Shown here: positions 7,048 through 16,152 of the stretch, in pieces
Layout: every line of letters begins with the position of its first letter
Numbering within the stretch: position 1 is the first letter of the stretch
Assembly (NCBI RefSeq): GCF_902506265.1
Contig: NZ_LR733556.1
Span: 2,891,062-2,955,061 of the forward strand
Source of the DNA: Flavobacterium sp. 9AF
GTDB taxonomy: Bacteria > Bacteroidota > Bacteroidia > Flavobacteriales > Flavobacteriaceae
Length of the DNA: 64,000 nucleotides
Direction: 5' to 3'
Made by a program: the position numbers and the translations under genes
The notes under the pieces: model-generated
What the model was told of the DNA's origin: nothing
The model's database searches: none
What the model saw: the letters and a program-made list of their open reading frames with translations, nothing else

Positions 7048-9576
7048 TGATTTATTAATTGTAATGGTGAGTTCATTACTTGTTTCATCTAAATCCATGA
7101 AAATTTGATCCCCTTCATGAATTTTTGAAGTTATAATTTCTTCTGCTAATGCATCTTCAACATATTTTTGTATGGCTCTTTTTAAAGGTCTAGCACCAAA
7201 TTGTTTGTCAAACCCTTTATCAGCGATATAATCTTTAGCTTTTTCAGATAGTTTTAAATCATATCCTAAATCTTTGATTCTTAGATATAATTTGTCCATT
7301 TCTATATCAATAATTAAATCAATATCCTCTTTCTCTAAAGCATTAAAAACGATTACATCATCTATACGATTTAAGAATTCAGGAGCAAATGCTTTTTTTA
7401 GCGCATTTTCAATAATACCTTTAGAGTGCTCATCAGCTTGTGATGTTTTAGCCGCTGTTCCAAATCCTACTCCTTGTCCAAAATCTTTTAGTTGACGCGC
7501 ACCCACGTTAGAAGTCATAATGATTATTGTGTTTCTAAAATCAATTTTTCTTCCTAAACTATCAGTTAGGTGTCCATCATCAAGAACTTGAAGCATCATA
7601 TTAAATACATCGGGATGCGCTTTTTCAATTTCATCTAGAAGCACTACACAATATGGTTTTCTTCTGACTTTTTCAGTTAATTGACCACCTTCTTCATAAC
7701 CTACATATCCTGGAGGTGCACCCACTAATCTTGAAATGGCAAATTTTTCCATATATTCACTCATATCTATACGGATTAAAGCATCTTCAGAATCAAAAAG
7801 TTCTTTTGCTAAAACTTTTGCTAATTGCGTTTTACCCACACCTGTTTGGCCTAAAAAGATAAATGAACCAATCGGTTTATTTGGATCTTTTAATCCTGCT
7901 CTATTTCTTTGAATGGCTTTGGCAATTTTTTCAACTGCATCATTTTGGCCAATTACTTTGCCTTTAATTAATTCTGGAAGCTTTGCTAATTTATTACTTT
8001 CAGTTTGTGCAATTCTATTCACAGGAATGCCTGTCATCATAGAAACCACATCTGCCACATTGTCTTCTGTTACTGTAACTCTATTGTTCTTTGCATCTTC
8101 TTCCCATTGTTCTTGTGCAATAGCTAATTCTTTTTCAATTCGTTTTTCATCGTCTCTTAACTTAGCAGCTTCTTCATACTTTTGTTTTTTTACAACCGTG
8201 TTTTTTAATTCTCTAACATCTTCTAATTGTTTTTCTAATTCTAGAATTTGTTTTGGAACATCAATATTCACGATATGTACTCTTGAACCTGCTTCATCCA
8301 ATGCGTCAATAGCTTTGTCTGGAAGAAAGCGATCCGTCATGTAACGATTTGTCAGTTTTACACAAGCTTCAATTGCTTCATGAGTATAAGTTACATTATG
8401 ATGATCTTCATATTTCCCTTTAATATTATTAAGAATAGTAATAGTTTCTTCAACAGATGTAGGTTCCACAATTACTTTTTGAAAGCGTCTTTCTAAAGCG
8501 CCATCTTTTTCAATGTATTGGCGGTATTCATCTAAAGTGGTAGCGCCTACACATTGAATTTCTCCTCTTGCTAAAGCGGGTTTAAACATGTTTGAAGCGT
8601 CAAGAGAACCAGTAGCTCCACCAGCTCCTACAATGGTATGAATTTCATCAATAAAAAGAATGATATCATCATTTTTTTCAAGTTCATTCATTACTGCTTT
8701 CATTCGCTCTTCAAACTGTCCTCTATATTTGGTTCCTGCGACTAAACTGGCTAAATCAAGTGTTACGACTCTTTTATTAAATAAAATTCGAGAAACTTTT
8801 TTCTTTACAATTCGTAAAGCTAATCCTTCTGCAATGGCTGATTTACCTACACCAGGTTCACCGATTAATAAAGGATTATTTTTCTTTCTTCTACTTAAAA
8901 TTTGTGAAACCCTTTCGATTTCTTTTTCTCTTCCTACAACAGGATCAAGTTTGCCTTCTTCTGCCATTTCAGTCAAATCACGACCAAAATTATCTAGAAC
9001 AGGAGTTTTAGATTTTTTATTAGTTTTATTTCCAGAGGTAGGATTGTTGAAACCACTATCTCTAGCACCATCCTCTTGCCCAGATTCATCATTGAATTCT
9101 GCTTTCGGTATGTCTTCTGAATAATCATTTTCGTTTGTTATCATAGCTGTATATTGATCTTTAATCAATTCGTAATCTAATTTTAGTTTGTTTAAAAGTT
9201 TTGTTGTTGGGTCATTTTCATTACGCAAAATACACAACAATAGATGAGCAGTGCTAATAGTATTACTATTATATAATTTAGCTTCTAAAAATGTAGTTTT
9301 TAAAGCTCTTTCTGCTTGACGAGTAAGATGAAGATTTTTTTTATCATTATTTTGAGTAGAAACAGTACTTGCTGGACTTAATACCTCTACTTTTTTTCTT
9401 AGATAATCAAAATCAACTGCAAGATTGTTTAAAATTGTCATTGCTTTTCCTTGTCCTTCTCTAAGTAAACCAAGAATAAGATGTTCAGTGCCAATAAAAT
9501 CGTGCCCTAATCGTAAAGCTTCTTCTTTACTATAAGAAATAACATCTTTAACCCTTGGTGAAAAATTATCGTCCAT
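7030..9576 (-). CDS. clpC: ATP-dependent Clp protease ATP-binding subunit ClpC
   Basis: 848 residues, full length for the family. Domains in order: two Clp_N repeats (about 1-145), an acidic linker, AAA1 with Walker A GEPGVGKS (239-246) and Walker B ILFIDE (306-311), an M domain with a UVR-type coiled coil (about 440-490), and AAA2 with Walker A GQTGVGKT (576-583) and Walker B VVLLDE (644-649). The C-terminal D2 small domain follows. A VGFG loop at 703-706 is the likely ClpP-docking tripeptide. It unfolds substrates for ClpP in the cytoplasm; the adaptor ClpS is encoded separately at 26.9 kb. It is transcribed away from gyrA. Confidence 0.95.
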   Translation of the reverse strand: MDDNFSPRVKDVISYSKEEALRLGHDFIGTEHLILGLLREGQGKAMTILNNLAVDFDYLRKKVEVLSPASTVSTQNNDKKNLHLTRQAERALKTTFLEAKLYNSNTISTAHLLLCILRNENDPTTKLLNKLKLDYELIKDQYTAMITNENDYSEDIPKAEFNDESGQEDGARDSGFNNPTSGNKTNKKSKTPVLDNFGRDLTEMAEEGKLDPVVGREKEIERVSQILSRRKKNNPLLIGEPGVGKSAIAEGLALRIVKKKVSRILFNKRVVTLDLASLVAGTKYRGQFEERMKAVMNELEKNDDIILFIDEIHTIVGAGGATGSLDASNMFKPALARGEIQCVGATTLDEYRQYIEKDGALERRFQKVIVEPTSVEETITILNNIKGKYEDHHNVTYTHEAIEACVKLTNRYMTDRFLPDKAIDALDEAGSRVHIVNIDVPKQILELEKQLEDVRELKNTVVKKQKYEEAAKLRDDEKRIEKELAIAQEQWEEDAKNNRVTVTEDNVADVVSMMTGIPVNRIAQTESNKLAKLPELIKGKVIGQNDAVEKIAKAIQRNRAGLKDPNKPIGSFIFLGQTGVGKTQLAKVLAKELFDSEDALIRIDMSEYMEKFAISRLVGAPPGYVGYEEGGQLTEKVRRKPYCVVLLDEIEKAHPDVFNMMLQVLDDGHLTDSLGRKIDFRNTIIIMTSNVGARQLKDFGQGVGFGTAAKTSQADEHSKGIIENALKKAFAPEFLNRIDDVIVFNALEKEDIDLIIDIEMDKLYLRIKDLGYDLKLSEKAKDYIADKGFDKQFGARPLKRAIQKYVEDALAEEIITSKIHEGDQIFMDLDETSNELTITINKSEKPTK

Positions 9577-9658
9577 ATGTTAGAAATTGTATTTGTAAAT
9601 ATACTAAGATATCAACTAATAAGCAAAAAATATGCCTTTAATAGAATGATTAGCTAAT

Positions 9659-9694
9659 TGACAAAAAAAAAATGACAAAAAAAAATTCTTGTCA
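9659..9694. repeat. A-tract direct repeat with inverted TTGTCA between clpC and gyrA
   Basis: Two adjacent copies of TGACA followed by long A runs (9659-9672 and 9673-9685), then TTGTCA at 9689-9694 in inverted orientation, inside the 252-base divergent clpC-gyrA spacer. It could be a bent-DNA upstream element or an operator. I see nothing else definite in this spacer apart from a weak -7-like TATATTGG at about 9784-9791 before gyrA. Confidence 0.4.
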
Positions 9695-9828
9695 GGTCAT
9701 TTGAGATGTTTTTTTAAGAAATAATTGTTAATAAATCATTTAAATTTATCCTTTAAAACAAGAGTAAAAATTGTAAAAAGCCGTATATTGGCGCGTTAAA
9801 GAAAAAATATAATTTTAATATAAAACTT

Positions 9829-12363
9829 ATGTCTGAAGGAGAAAAATTAATTCCTATTAACATTGAAGATGAAATGAAATCAGCTTACATTGATTATTCA
9901 ATGTCAGTTATTGTATCAAGAGCGCTTCCAGATGTTAGAGATGGTTTAAAACCTGTACATCGAAGAGTATTATTTGGTATGCATGAATTAGGAATTAGAT
10001 CCAATAGTGCTTATAAAAAATCAGCAAGGATTGTTGGAGAAGTATTAGGTAAATACCACCCTCATGGAGATACATCTGTATATGACGCAATGGTGCGTAT
10101 GGCTCAAGAATGGAGCTTAAGATATTTAATGGTTGATGGTCAAGGTAACTTTGGTTCTGTTGATGGAGATAGCCCTGCAGCAATGCGTTATACAGAAGCA
10201 AGAATGCGTAAAATATCTGAGGACATGTTGGCAGATATTGAAAAAGAAACGGTTGATTTTCAATTGAATTTCGATGATTCATTAGAAGAACCGAAGGTAT
10301 TACCAACAAAAGTACCTACATTGCTTATCAACGGTGCCTCAGGAATTGCTGTTGGTATGGCAACTAATATGCCTCCTCATAATATTACAGAAGTTATTAA
10401 TGGAACTTTAGCTTATATTGATAATAATGACATCGAAGTTGATGAATTAATGCAGTATGTTAAAGCACCAGATTTTCCAACAGGAGGAGTTATCTATGGG
10501 TATGAAGGTGTAAGAGAGGCGTTTAAAACAGGTAGAGGACGTATTGTAATGCGTGCAAAAGCTAATTTTGAAGAATCAAATAATAGAGAAGCCATAATTG
10601 TTACTGAAATTCCATACCAAGTAAATAAAGCTGATATGATTAAAAAGACAGCTGACTTGGTTAATGAAAAGAGAATAGAAGGAATTTCTGCTATCCGAGA
10701 TGAATCGGATAGAAATGGAATGCGTATTGTTTATGAATTAAAAAGAGATGCAGTACCAAACGTAGTTTTAAATACACTGTTTAAATATACTCAATTACAG
10801 TCCTCTTTTAGTGTAAATAATATTGCATTAGTTAATGGAAGGCCTGAATTATTAAATTTAAAAGATTTAATCCATTATTTCGTTGAGCATAGGCATGAAG
10901 TGGTGGTAAGAAGAGCGCAATATGAATTAAGAAAAGCTGAGGAAAGAGCGCATATTTTAGAAGGGTTAATTATTGCTTCTGATAATATAGATGAAGTTAT
11001 TGCGTTAATACGTTCATCAAAAGATGGTGAAGAAGCAAGAGAAAAATTAATTGAGCGTTTTAAATTAACCGAAATCCAAGCGCGTGCCATTGTTGAGATG
11101 CGTTTGCGTCAATTAACTGGTCTTGAACAGGACAAGTTAAGAGCGGAATACGAAGAAATTATGAAGTTAATTAATGGTTTAAAAGAATTATTAGCAAGTA
11201 AAGACTTGAGAATGGAGCTTATCAAAACCGAATTAATTGAAATGAAAGATAAGTATGGTGATGATAGACGTTCAGTAATTGAATATTCTGGAGGAGATGT
11301 AAGTATAGAAGATTTAATTGCTGACGAACAAGTTGTGGTTACAATTTCACATGCGGGTTATATTAAACGTACTTCTTTAACGGAATACAAAACACAAAAT
11401 AGAGGAGGAGTAGGACAAAAAAGTGCCGCTACAAGAGATCAAGATTTCTTAGAACATTTGTTTGTAGCTACAAATCATCAATATTTGATGTATTTCACGC
11501 AAAAAGGGAAATGTTATTGGATGCGTGTTTTTGAAATTCCAGAAGGGACCAAAGCAAGTAAAGGTAGAGCAATTCAAAATCTAATTAATATTGAACCAGA
11601 TGATAAAGTGAAAGCTTTCATTTGTACGCAAGATTTAAAAGATGAAGAGTACATCAACAGTCATTTTGTCATTATGGCTACTAAAAAAGGTCAGGTTAAG
11701 AAAACGCCTTTAGAGCAATATTCTAGACCGCGTCAAAATGGTATTAATGCGATTACTATTAAAGAAGACGATGAACTATTAGAAGCAAAATTGACTACAG
11801 GAAACAGCCAAGTTTTAATAGCTGTAAAATCGGGTAAATTAGTTCGTTTTGAGGAAAGTAAAACTAGACCTATGGGAAGAACGGCTTCTGGAGTAAGAGG
11901 TATTACATTAGCCGATGAAAAAGATGAAGTTATAGGAATGGTTTCAATTGATGAAAGTCATATCAATGATTCTCAAATTTTAGTAGTTACTGAAAATGGT
12001 TATGGTAAGCGTACCAAATTAGTAGATGATGATGGAGAAGATGTATATAGAATTACTAATCGTGGAGGTAAAGGAGTTAAAACGCTAAATATTACTGAAA
12101 AAACAGGAGCTCTTATTGCAATAAATGCTGTAACGGATGAAGATGATTTAATGATTATTAATAAATCTGGATTAACCATCAGAATGGAAATTTCCGATTT
12201 GCGTGTGATGGGTAGAGCAACTCAAGGTGTACGATTGATAAATTTAAAAGGAAATGACTCAATAGCAGCAGTTACTAAAGTACTAAGAGAGGAGTCTGAG
12301 GAAGATTCTGAAAATTCTGGTACAGATTTTGATTCGGTAGATGATAATGAAACAAACGAATAG
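9829..12363 (+). CDS. gyrA: DNA gyrase subunit A
   Basis: 844 residues. The breakage-reunion domain carries the catalytic Y121 in [10 protein letters not shown]. The quinolone-determining stretch [10 protein letters not shown] has T82 and D86; threonine at this position is, to my knowledge, wild type in Flavobacterium psychrophilum. The C-terminal pinwheel domain contains a GyrA-box-like NRGGKG near residue 745 and then a strongly acidic tail ([11 protein letters not shown] ...). With GyrB it introduces negative supercoils using ATP. The ATG at 9829 gives the canonical [16 protein letters not shown] start. A terminator follows 5 bases after the stop. Confidence 0.97.
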   Translation: MSEGEKLIPINIEDEMKSAYIDYSMSVIVSRALPDVRDGLKPVHRRVLFGMHELGIRSNSAYKKSARIVGEVLGKYHPHGDTSVYDAMVRMAQEWSLRYLMVDGQGNFGSVDGDSPAAMRYTEARMRKISEDMLADIEKETVDFQLNFDDSLEEPKVLPTKVPTLLINGASGIAVGMATNMPPHNITEVINGTLAYIDNNDIEVDELMQYVKAPDFPTGGVIYGYEGVREAFKTGRGRIVMRAKANFEESNNREAIIVTEIPYQVNKADMIKKTADLVNEKRIEGISAIRDESDRNGMRIVYELKRDAVPNVVLNTLFKYTQLQSSFSVNNIALVNGRPELLNLKDLIHYFVEHRHEVVVRRAQYELRKAEERAHILEGLIIASDNIDEVIALIRSSKDGEEAREKLIERFKLTEIQARAIVEMRLRQLTGLEQDKLRAEYEEIMKLINGLKELLASKDLRMELIKTELIEMKDKYGDDRRSVIEYSGGDVSIEDLIADEQVVVTISHAGYIKRTSLTEYKTQNRGGVGQKSAATRDQDFLEHLFVATNHQYLMYFTQKGKCYWMRVFEIPEGTKASKGRAIQNLINIEPDDKVKAFICTQDLKDEEYINSHFVIMATKKGQVKKTPLEQYSRPRQNGINAITIKEDDELLEAKLTTGNSQVLIAVKSGKLVRFEESKTRPMGRTASGVRGITLADEKDEVIGMVSIDESHINDSQILVVTENGYGKRTKLVDDDGEDVYRITNRGGKGVKTLNITEKTGALIAINAVTDEDDLMIINKSGLTIRMEISDLRVMGRATQGVRLINLKGNDSIAAVTKVLREESEEDSENSGTDFDSVDDNETNE

Positions 12364-12368
12364 AAAAT

Positions 12369-12397
12369 AAAAACCCAAAATAATTTTGGGTTTTTTA
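12369..12397 (+). terminator. gyrA terminator
   Basis: Hairpin AAAACCCAAAA-TAA-TTTTGGGTTTT followed by T residues, immediately downstream of gyrA. Confidence 0.85.
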
Positions 12398-12429
12398 TTG
12401 AACAATAAACTATAAAAAAGATTAGAAAA

Positions 12430-13536
12430 ATGAAACAATTATTTTTGGGTGTTGCCACCCTTATTTCAATGTCTGCTTTTAGCCAAAAAGATGAATTGAA
12501 AACATTAAAAAAAATTTATAGCAAAGACGCTATTACAACCGAAGATTTATCAAGTTATAAGGATGCATCTGATAAATTAAACAATCTCGCTTCTTCTGAT
12601 GCAGACAAAGTGTATGCAAAACTATTCAAAGTAATTTACCCGGCTGTTGAATATGAAGCAAAAGGAGCAAAAGCTACATTAGAAGATAAAACAAAATTGC
12701 TAAATCCAGATTTTTTAGCAGATTATGGTAGTATTCTTGATAAGACTATTGAATATGAACAAAAATCAGGTAAAAAGTTACTTTTAGATGATTTAATTAA
12801 AGATAAAAATGAGTTTAGAGATTTTTTATATGGTTCAGCTACAAGATTATATCAAGAGTCTAGCTATAGAGAAGCTTCTCTAATGTTTCATAATTTATAT
12901 GTTTTTGATCCTAAGAATGAAGGAATTGCTCTTAATAATTCTGCGGAATTAGCTGTACAAGCTCAAGATTATCTTTTAGCAGAAAAATTTTTCGAAGATT
13001 TGAAAACGAGTGATTACTTAAAAAATGGTGTCGATTATTATGCAACTCCATTGACTACGGGCGAGGAAATTTTATATCCTGAAAAAGCAGAAAGAGATAG
13101 ACAAGTTCAGTTAGGTGTTGCTAGTAATCCAAGAGATGTAAAAATGGCTACAAGAAAGCCTGAAGTATATAAAATGATTGCTAGATTAGCATTGCAAAAT
13201 AAGGATTATGAAAAAACGAAGAAAGCTTTAGAAGAAGCGAAACCTTTAAATCCAAACGACACTGATTTAATTGAAACAGAATTTCAACTTTACTTTACGT
13301 TAGGGTATGATTATCTTAAAAATGATAATAAATTAGTAGATGAAATTAATAAAAATGTTGGTGATACGGCTAAATATAATGAATTAATGGCGAAAAGAAA
13401 GGAAACTTTTAAATCTTCATTGTTTTATTTAGAAAAAGCTTATCAGCTAAAGCCTGAAGATGAAAACACTAAAATTTTATTGCGTTCTGCTTATGAAATC
13501 TTAGATATGAAAGATAAGGCAGCGAGTATAAAATAA
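12430..13536 (+). CDS. Exported TPR-repeat protein
   Basis: 368 residues with a signal peptide (MKQLFLGVATLISMSAFSQ, cut after about residue 18). The rest is largely alpha-helical, with tetratricopeptide-like repeats in the C-terminal two thirds (for example ALEEAKPLNPNDTDLIE and FYLEKAYQLKPEDENTKILL). TPRs are protein-docking scaffolds, and the signal peptide places this one in the periplasm or at the outer membrane. The same gene is commonly seen after gyrA in flavobacteria, but its function is not known to me. It probably has its own promoter because a gyrA terminator precedes it. Confidence 0.8.
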   Translation: MKQLFLGVATLISMSAFSQKDELKTLKKIYSKDAITTEDLSSYKDASDKLNNLASSDADKVYAKLFKVIYPAVEYEAKGAKATLEDKTKLLNPDFLADYGSILDKTIEYEQKSGKKLLLDDLIKDKNEFRDFLYGSATRLYQESSYREASLMFHNLYVFDPKNEGIALNNSAELAVQAQDYLLAEKFFEDLKTSDYLKNGVDYYATPLTTGEEILYPEKAERDRQVQLGVASNPRDVKMATRKPEVYKMIARLALQNKDYEKTKKALEEAKPLNPNDTDLIETEFQLYFTLGYDYLKNDNKLVDEINKNVGDTAKYNELMAKRKETFKSSLFYLEKAYQLKPEDENTKILLRSAYEILDMKDKAASIK

Positions 13537-13556
13537 TTTAATCTATTTATGTAGAA

Positions 13557-13594
13557 ATTATAAAAGAGTAGCAGATATGTTACTCTTTTATAAT
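13557..13594. terminator. Bidirectional terminator between TPR gene and GNAT gene
   Basis: Hairpin with about 14-base arms (ATTATAAAAGAGTA ... TACTCTTTTATAAT) followed by Ts, between two convergent genes. Confidence 0.85.
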
Positions 13595-14706
13595 TTTTTA
13601 CTATACGTTCTTCTGCGCTTTTTTACTGAGGTATCAAAATTTTTCCATAAATTATGAATGGCGTTATTTTCCTCAAGTTCGGGAGTTCTAACACAAGTGT
13701 GTATTCCTTTTGCTGTAAAAACTTTATAATATTCTTCAAAAATAATTGCAGTTATTCCTTTACTTTGATATTCAGGAGTTACACCTATTAAATAAAAAAC
13801 GGCCTCTTTTGAATGTTTTCTAGCGTGTAATAAATGATAAAAACCAAAAGGAAATAATTTACCTTTCGCTTTTTTTAATGCATCACTAAAACCAGGCATT
13901 ACTATAGCAAAAGCAACCATTTTATTGTCTTTATCTAGAATAAACTTAATGTATTCAGGATTGATAAAACCTATATATTTTTTCTTAAAATATTCCTTTT
14001 GAATTGGATTAATAGCTACAAAAGACTGTAATTTGGCATAAGTTTCATTAAACAAGTCAAACATTTCGTCTACATAAGGCATAATCTCTTTTGTCTTAGT
14101 AAAATTAATCGCTCTTAGTTGATAACGTTGTTTTACTAAGTTACTAATTTTTTTAAAAGGAGCGGGATCGATATTAGTAAAAGAAAAACTACTTTCAATA
14201 TATTCTTTTTCTTTAGTTAAACCTAATTTTTCAAAGTGGTCTTTATAATAAGGCATATTATACCAAGTGACCATATTTCCCATTTCTTCAAACCCTTCTA
14301 CTAAAACACCTACTTTGTCTAAATTTGAAAAACCAATCGGACCTTCAACCATTTCTAAATTATGTTGTCTACCTAAATCATAAACTTTTTCAAGTAAGGC
14401 TTTAGTAACTTCTATATCGTCTATAACATCAAACCATCCAAAACGAACTTTGCTTTTCTTTAGAATATTAACTTCATCCCAATTAATAATTGCGGCTATT
14501 TTACCAACTATTTTCCCCTCTTTATATGCCAAATAAAAATGTGCTTCGGCAGATTGAAAAGCTGGATTTTTTGTTTTATCAAATGTTTCTAATTCTTCAG
14601 AAATTATTGGTGGAATCCAATAAGGATTGTTTTTATATAATTCAAATGAAAATAAAATATATTCTTTTAAATCTTTTTTATTTTCAGCTTTTTTTATTGT
14701 AATCAT
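13588..14706 (-). CDS. GNAT-like acyltransferase family protein (YghO-type)
   Basis: 372 residues, cytoplasmic. The sequence has the shape of the YghO-type proteins built on GNAT folds: an N-terminal region with AHFYLAYKEGKIVGKIAAI (first GNAT core), a middle LEMVEGPIGFSNLDKVGVLVEG segment, and a second acyl-CoA-like motif VTPEYQSKGITAIIFEEYY near residue 315. The acyl donor and acceptor are unknown. It starts one base after the stop of the outer-membrane protein gene, so the two are translationally close and form one operon. Confidence 0.75.
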   Translation of the reverse strand: MITIKKAENKKDLKEYILFSFELYKNNPYWIPPIISEELETFDKTKNPAFQSAEAHFYLAYKEGKIVGKIAAIINWDEVNILKKSKVRFGWFDVIDDIEVTKALLEKVYDLGRQHNLEMVEGPIGFSNLDKVGVLVEGFEEMGNMVTWYNMPYYKDHFEKLGLTKEKEYIESSFSFTNIDPAPFKKISNLVKQRYQLRAINFTKTKEIMPYVDEMFDLFNETYAKLQSFVAINPIQKEYFKKKYIGFINPEYIKFILDKDNKMVAFAIVMPGFSDALKKAKGKLFPFGFYHLLHARKHSKEAVFYLIGVTPEYQSKGITAIIFEEYYKVFTAKGIHTCVRTPELEENNAIHNLWKNFDTSVKKRRRTYSKKL

Positions 14707-14707
14707 T

Positions 14708-15676
14708 TTATTCTATTTCGACTTCGTCTTTACGTTTTTTCTTTTCTTTTTCTGCTTTCTTTTTCATCTTCTTATCCATTTTGCTACCCTTGTCTTTCTC
14801 AATTTTTACTTCTTTATAATTGGCATCAAAACGCCAAGAAAATCCTAAACCAGCATTAAATAAAGAAGGGCTATCTTTGATGTTTTTTCCTATAGAAGCA
14901 TCAACCTGCATTTTATTATTTAACAAATAAGCTGCTCCTACTCTAAAAATACCATCGGAATAATAATCACCATTATAACCTTGATTTTCTACAAAACCAG
15001 ACCATTTTTCGTTAAAACCTCTAGTAAGAGTAATAATATAATTGATTGATGCAAAGTCAGATGCTATTTTATCATACATAATATTGGTAACAAAAACCCA
15101 TCTAGTTCCAAAATGATTTTGTGCAATAAGCATTACTTTTGGGCTTACTGTAGTTTCTTTTACATAGCTTGGTGCATAATTAAAAGGATTGTCTGAAAAA
15201 TTCAAATTAATTCCAGCATAAATACCTACAGCAGGAATAAATTGTCTCCATTTAAATCGGTGATTTGCTTTCCAACTGTATAAATTAGGTTTTTCTTCAT
15301 AATTTTTAAAAGGATCATAAATTAAATATTTAGCTCCAAGTAAAGTCTTTTTTAAAGCAGAACGATTTTTACTCTCAAAAGTAGAGTTATACTTATCATT
15401 TTGGTACTGTAACTCAGCTATAAATTCTAGTTCTTCAAAAAATAATCCCCATCTTAAATCAAAATCAACTAAAAAACCGTTAGCATCATACTTTAAGGAT
15501 GCATGGTCTTCATTCTGATAGTTTAATCCTGTTTCTAATTGAACAATTGATTTACCTACAGAAAATGCCATCATCGATTTTCCAGGACGATTAGAATTTA
15601 TTTCATCTGTAAATTGTGCATATTGGGCTTGATATACAAACAAAATTAAGAAAACTAAAATTTTAGAATATTTCAT
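14708..15676 (-). CDS. Outer-membrane beta-barrel 'transporter' family protein with basic tail
   Basis: 322 residues with a signal peptide (to about residue 20, AQYA-Q). The body has alternating hydrophobic/polar strands with many aromatic residues at strand ends. It resembles the MetA-pathway/phenol-degradation (PF13557-like) outer-membrane proteins often named 'transporter'. The last 35 residues are a highly charged Lys/Glu tail, unusual for a barrel because most barrels end in an aromatic residue; it may lie in the periplasm. The substrate is unknown. It is the first gene of a two-gene operon with the GNAT gene. Confidence 0.7.
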   Translation of the reverse strand: MKYSKILVFLILFVYQAQYAQFTDEINSNRPGKSMMAFSVGKSIVQLETGLNYQNEDHASLKYDANGFLVDFDLRWGLFFEELEFIAELQYQNDKYNSTFESKNRSALKKTLLGAKYLIYDPFKNYEEKPNLYSWKANHRFKWRQFIPAVGIYAGINLNFSDNPFNYAPSYVKETTVSPKVMLIAQNHFGTRWVFVTNIMYDKIASDFASINYIITLTRGFNEKWSGFVENQGYNGDYYSDGIFRVGAAYLLNNKMQVDASIGKNIKDSPSLFNAGLGFSWRFDANYKEVKIEKDKGSKMDKKMKKKAEKEKKKRKDEVEIE

Positions 15677-15756
15677 GTTGCTAATATTTAGGTCAAAAAT
15701 AGTATTTTTATAATAATTTTAAGAAAGATTACTGTGCTTTTATCTACTAATAAACG

Positions 15757-15764
15757 TAAATTTG
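15757..15764 (+). promoter_or_regulatory. Bacteroidota -7 box before DUF4834 gene
   Basis: TAAATTTG fits the TAnnTTTG consensus exactly, 19 bases before the ATG at 15784. No good -33 TTG is seen at the right distance. Confidence 0.5.
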
Positions 15765-15783
15765 AATTTTAAATTGAATTAGG

Positions 15784-16059
15784 ATGGAAACAGCAGGTTT
15801 GACAAACATTTTTAGAACGGTTGGAGCTATAGTTTTATTTTATTACTTGTTTAAATTTTTGTTCCGCATATTTGCACCAATATTGATGCGTACCGCAGTG
15901 AATAAATTGCAACAAAAAATGCAAGATCAAATGAATCAACAATTTGGGCAACAATCAAATTATAATAATCAATCTAATGCTCAAAATAACGAGCCTAAAA
16001 AAATGCCTAAAGAAAAGAATATAGTAGGTGAGTATGTAGATTTTGAAGAAATTGAGTAG
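15784..16059 (+). CDS. DUF4834 family small membrane protein
   Basis: 91 residues. One N-terminal membrane helix (about 8-35) is followed by an amphipathic Gln-rich segment and a conserved acidic end IVGEYVDFEEIE. This matches the flavobacterial DUF4834 family; the function is unknown. It precedes the YfhO gene, but a terminator lies between them. Divergent from the outer-membrane protein gene at 15676. Confidence 0.8.
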   Translation: METAGLTNIFRTVGAIVLFYYLFKFLFRIFAPILMRTAVNKLQQKMQDQMNQQFGQQSNYNNQSNAQNNEPKKMPKEKNIVGEYVDFEEIE

Positions 16060-16085
16060 AATTAGAATTAACTTATATAGTTATT

Positions 16086-16117
16086 AAAGGATATTATTGC
16101 AATATCCTTTTTTTATT
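16086..16117 (+). terminator. Terminator after DUF4834 gene
   Basis: Hairpin AAAGGATATT-ATTGC-AATATCCTTT followed by TTTTT. Confidence 0.85.
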
Positions 16118-16131
16118 TACCTTAGCGTTTT

Positions 16132-16139
16132 TATTTTTG
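16132..16139 (+). promoter_or_regulatory. Bacteroidota -7 box before YfhO gene
   Basis: TATTTTTG matches TAnnTTTG, 13 bases before the ATG at 16153, which implies a very short leader. A -33 element is not obvious. Confidence 0.5.
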
Positions 16140-16152
16140 ATTTTATTTACCA

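Noticed and set aside
7913..8344. 143-codon plus-strand ORF opposite clpC
   Set aside because: Antisense shadow of the ClpC middle region; no independent evidence.
8660..9124. 154-codon plus-strand ORF opposite clpC
   Set aside because: It is the complement of conserved ClpC AAA1 coding sequence, serine/leucine-rich as expected for an antisense shadow, with no start signals.
9659..9694. CRISPR-like repeats in the clpC-gyrA spacer
   Set aside because: Only two imperfect A-rich copies without spacers; no cas genes nearby.
10057..10086. Threonine at GyrA position 82 as a quinolone-resistance mutation
   Set aside because: Thr at this position is, to my knowledge, the wild-type residue in flavobacteria; Asp86 is intact.
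12222..12458. Minus-strand ORF across the end of gyrA
   Set aside because: It overlaps the gyrA acidic tail and its terminator; the peptide is low-complexity and antisense.
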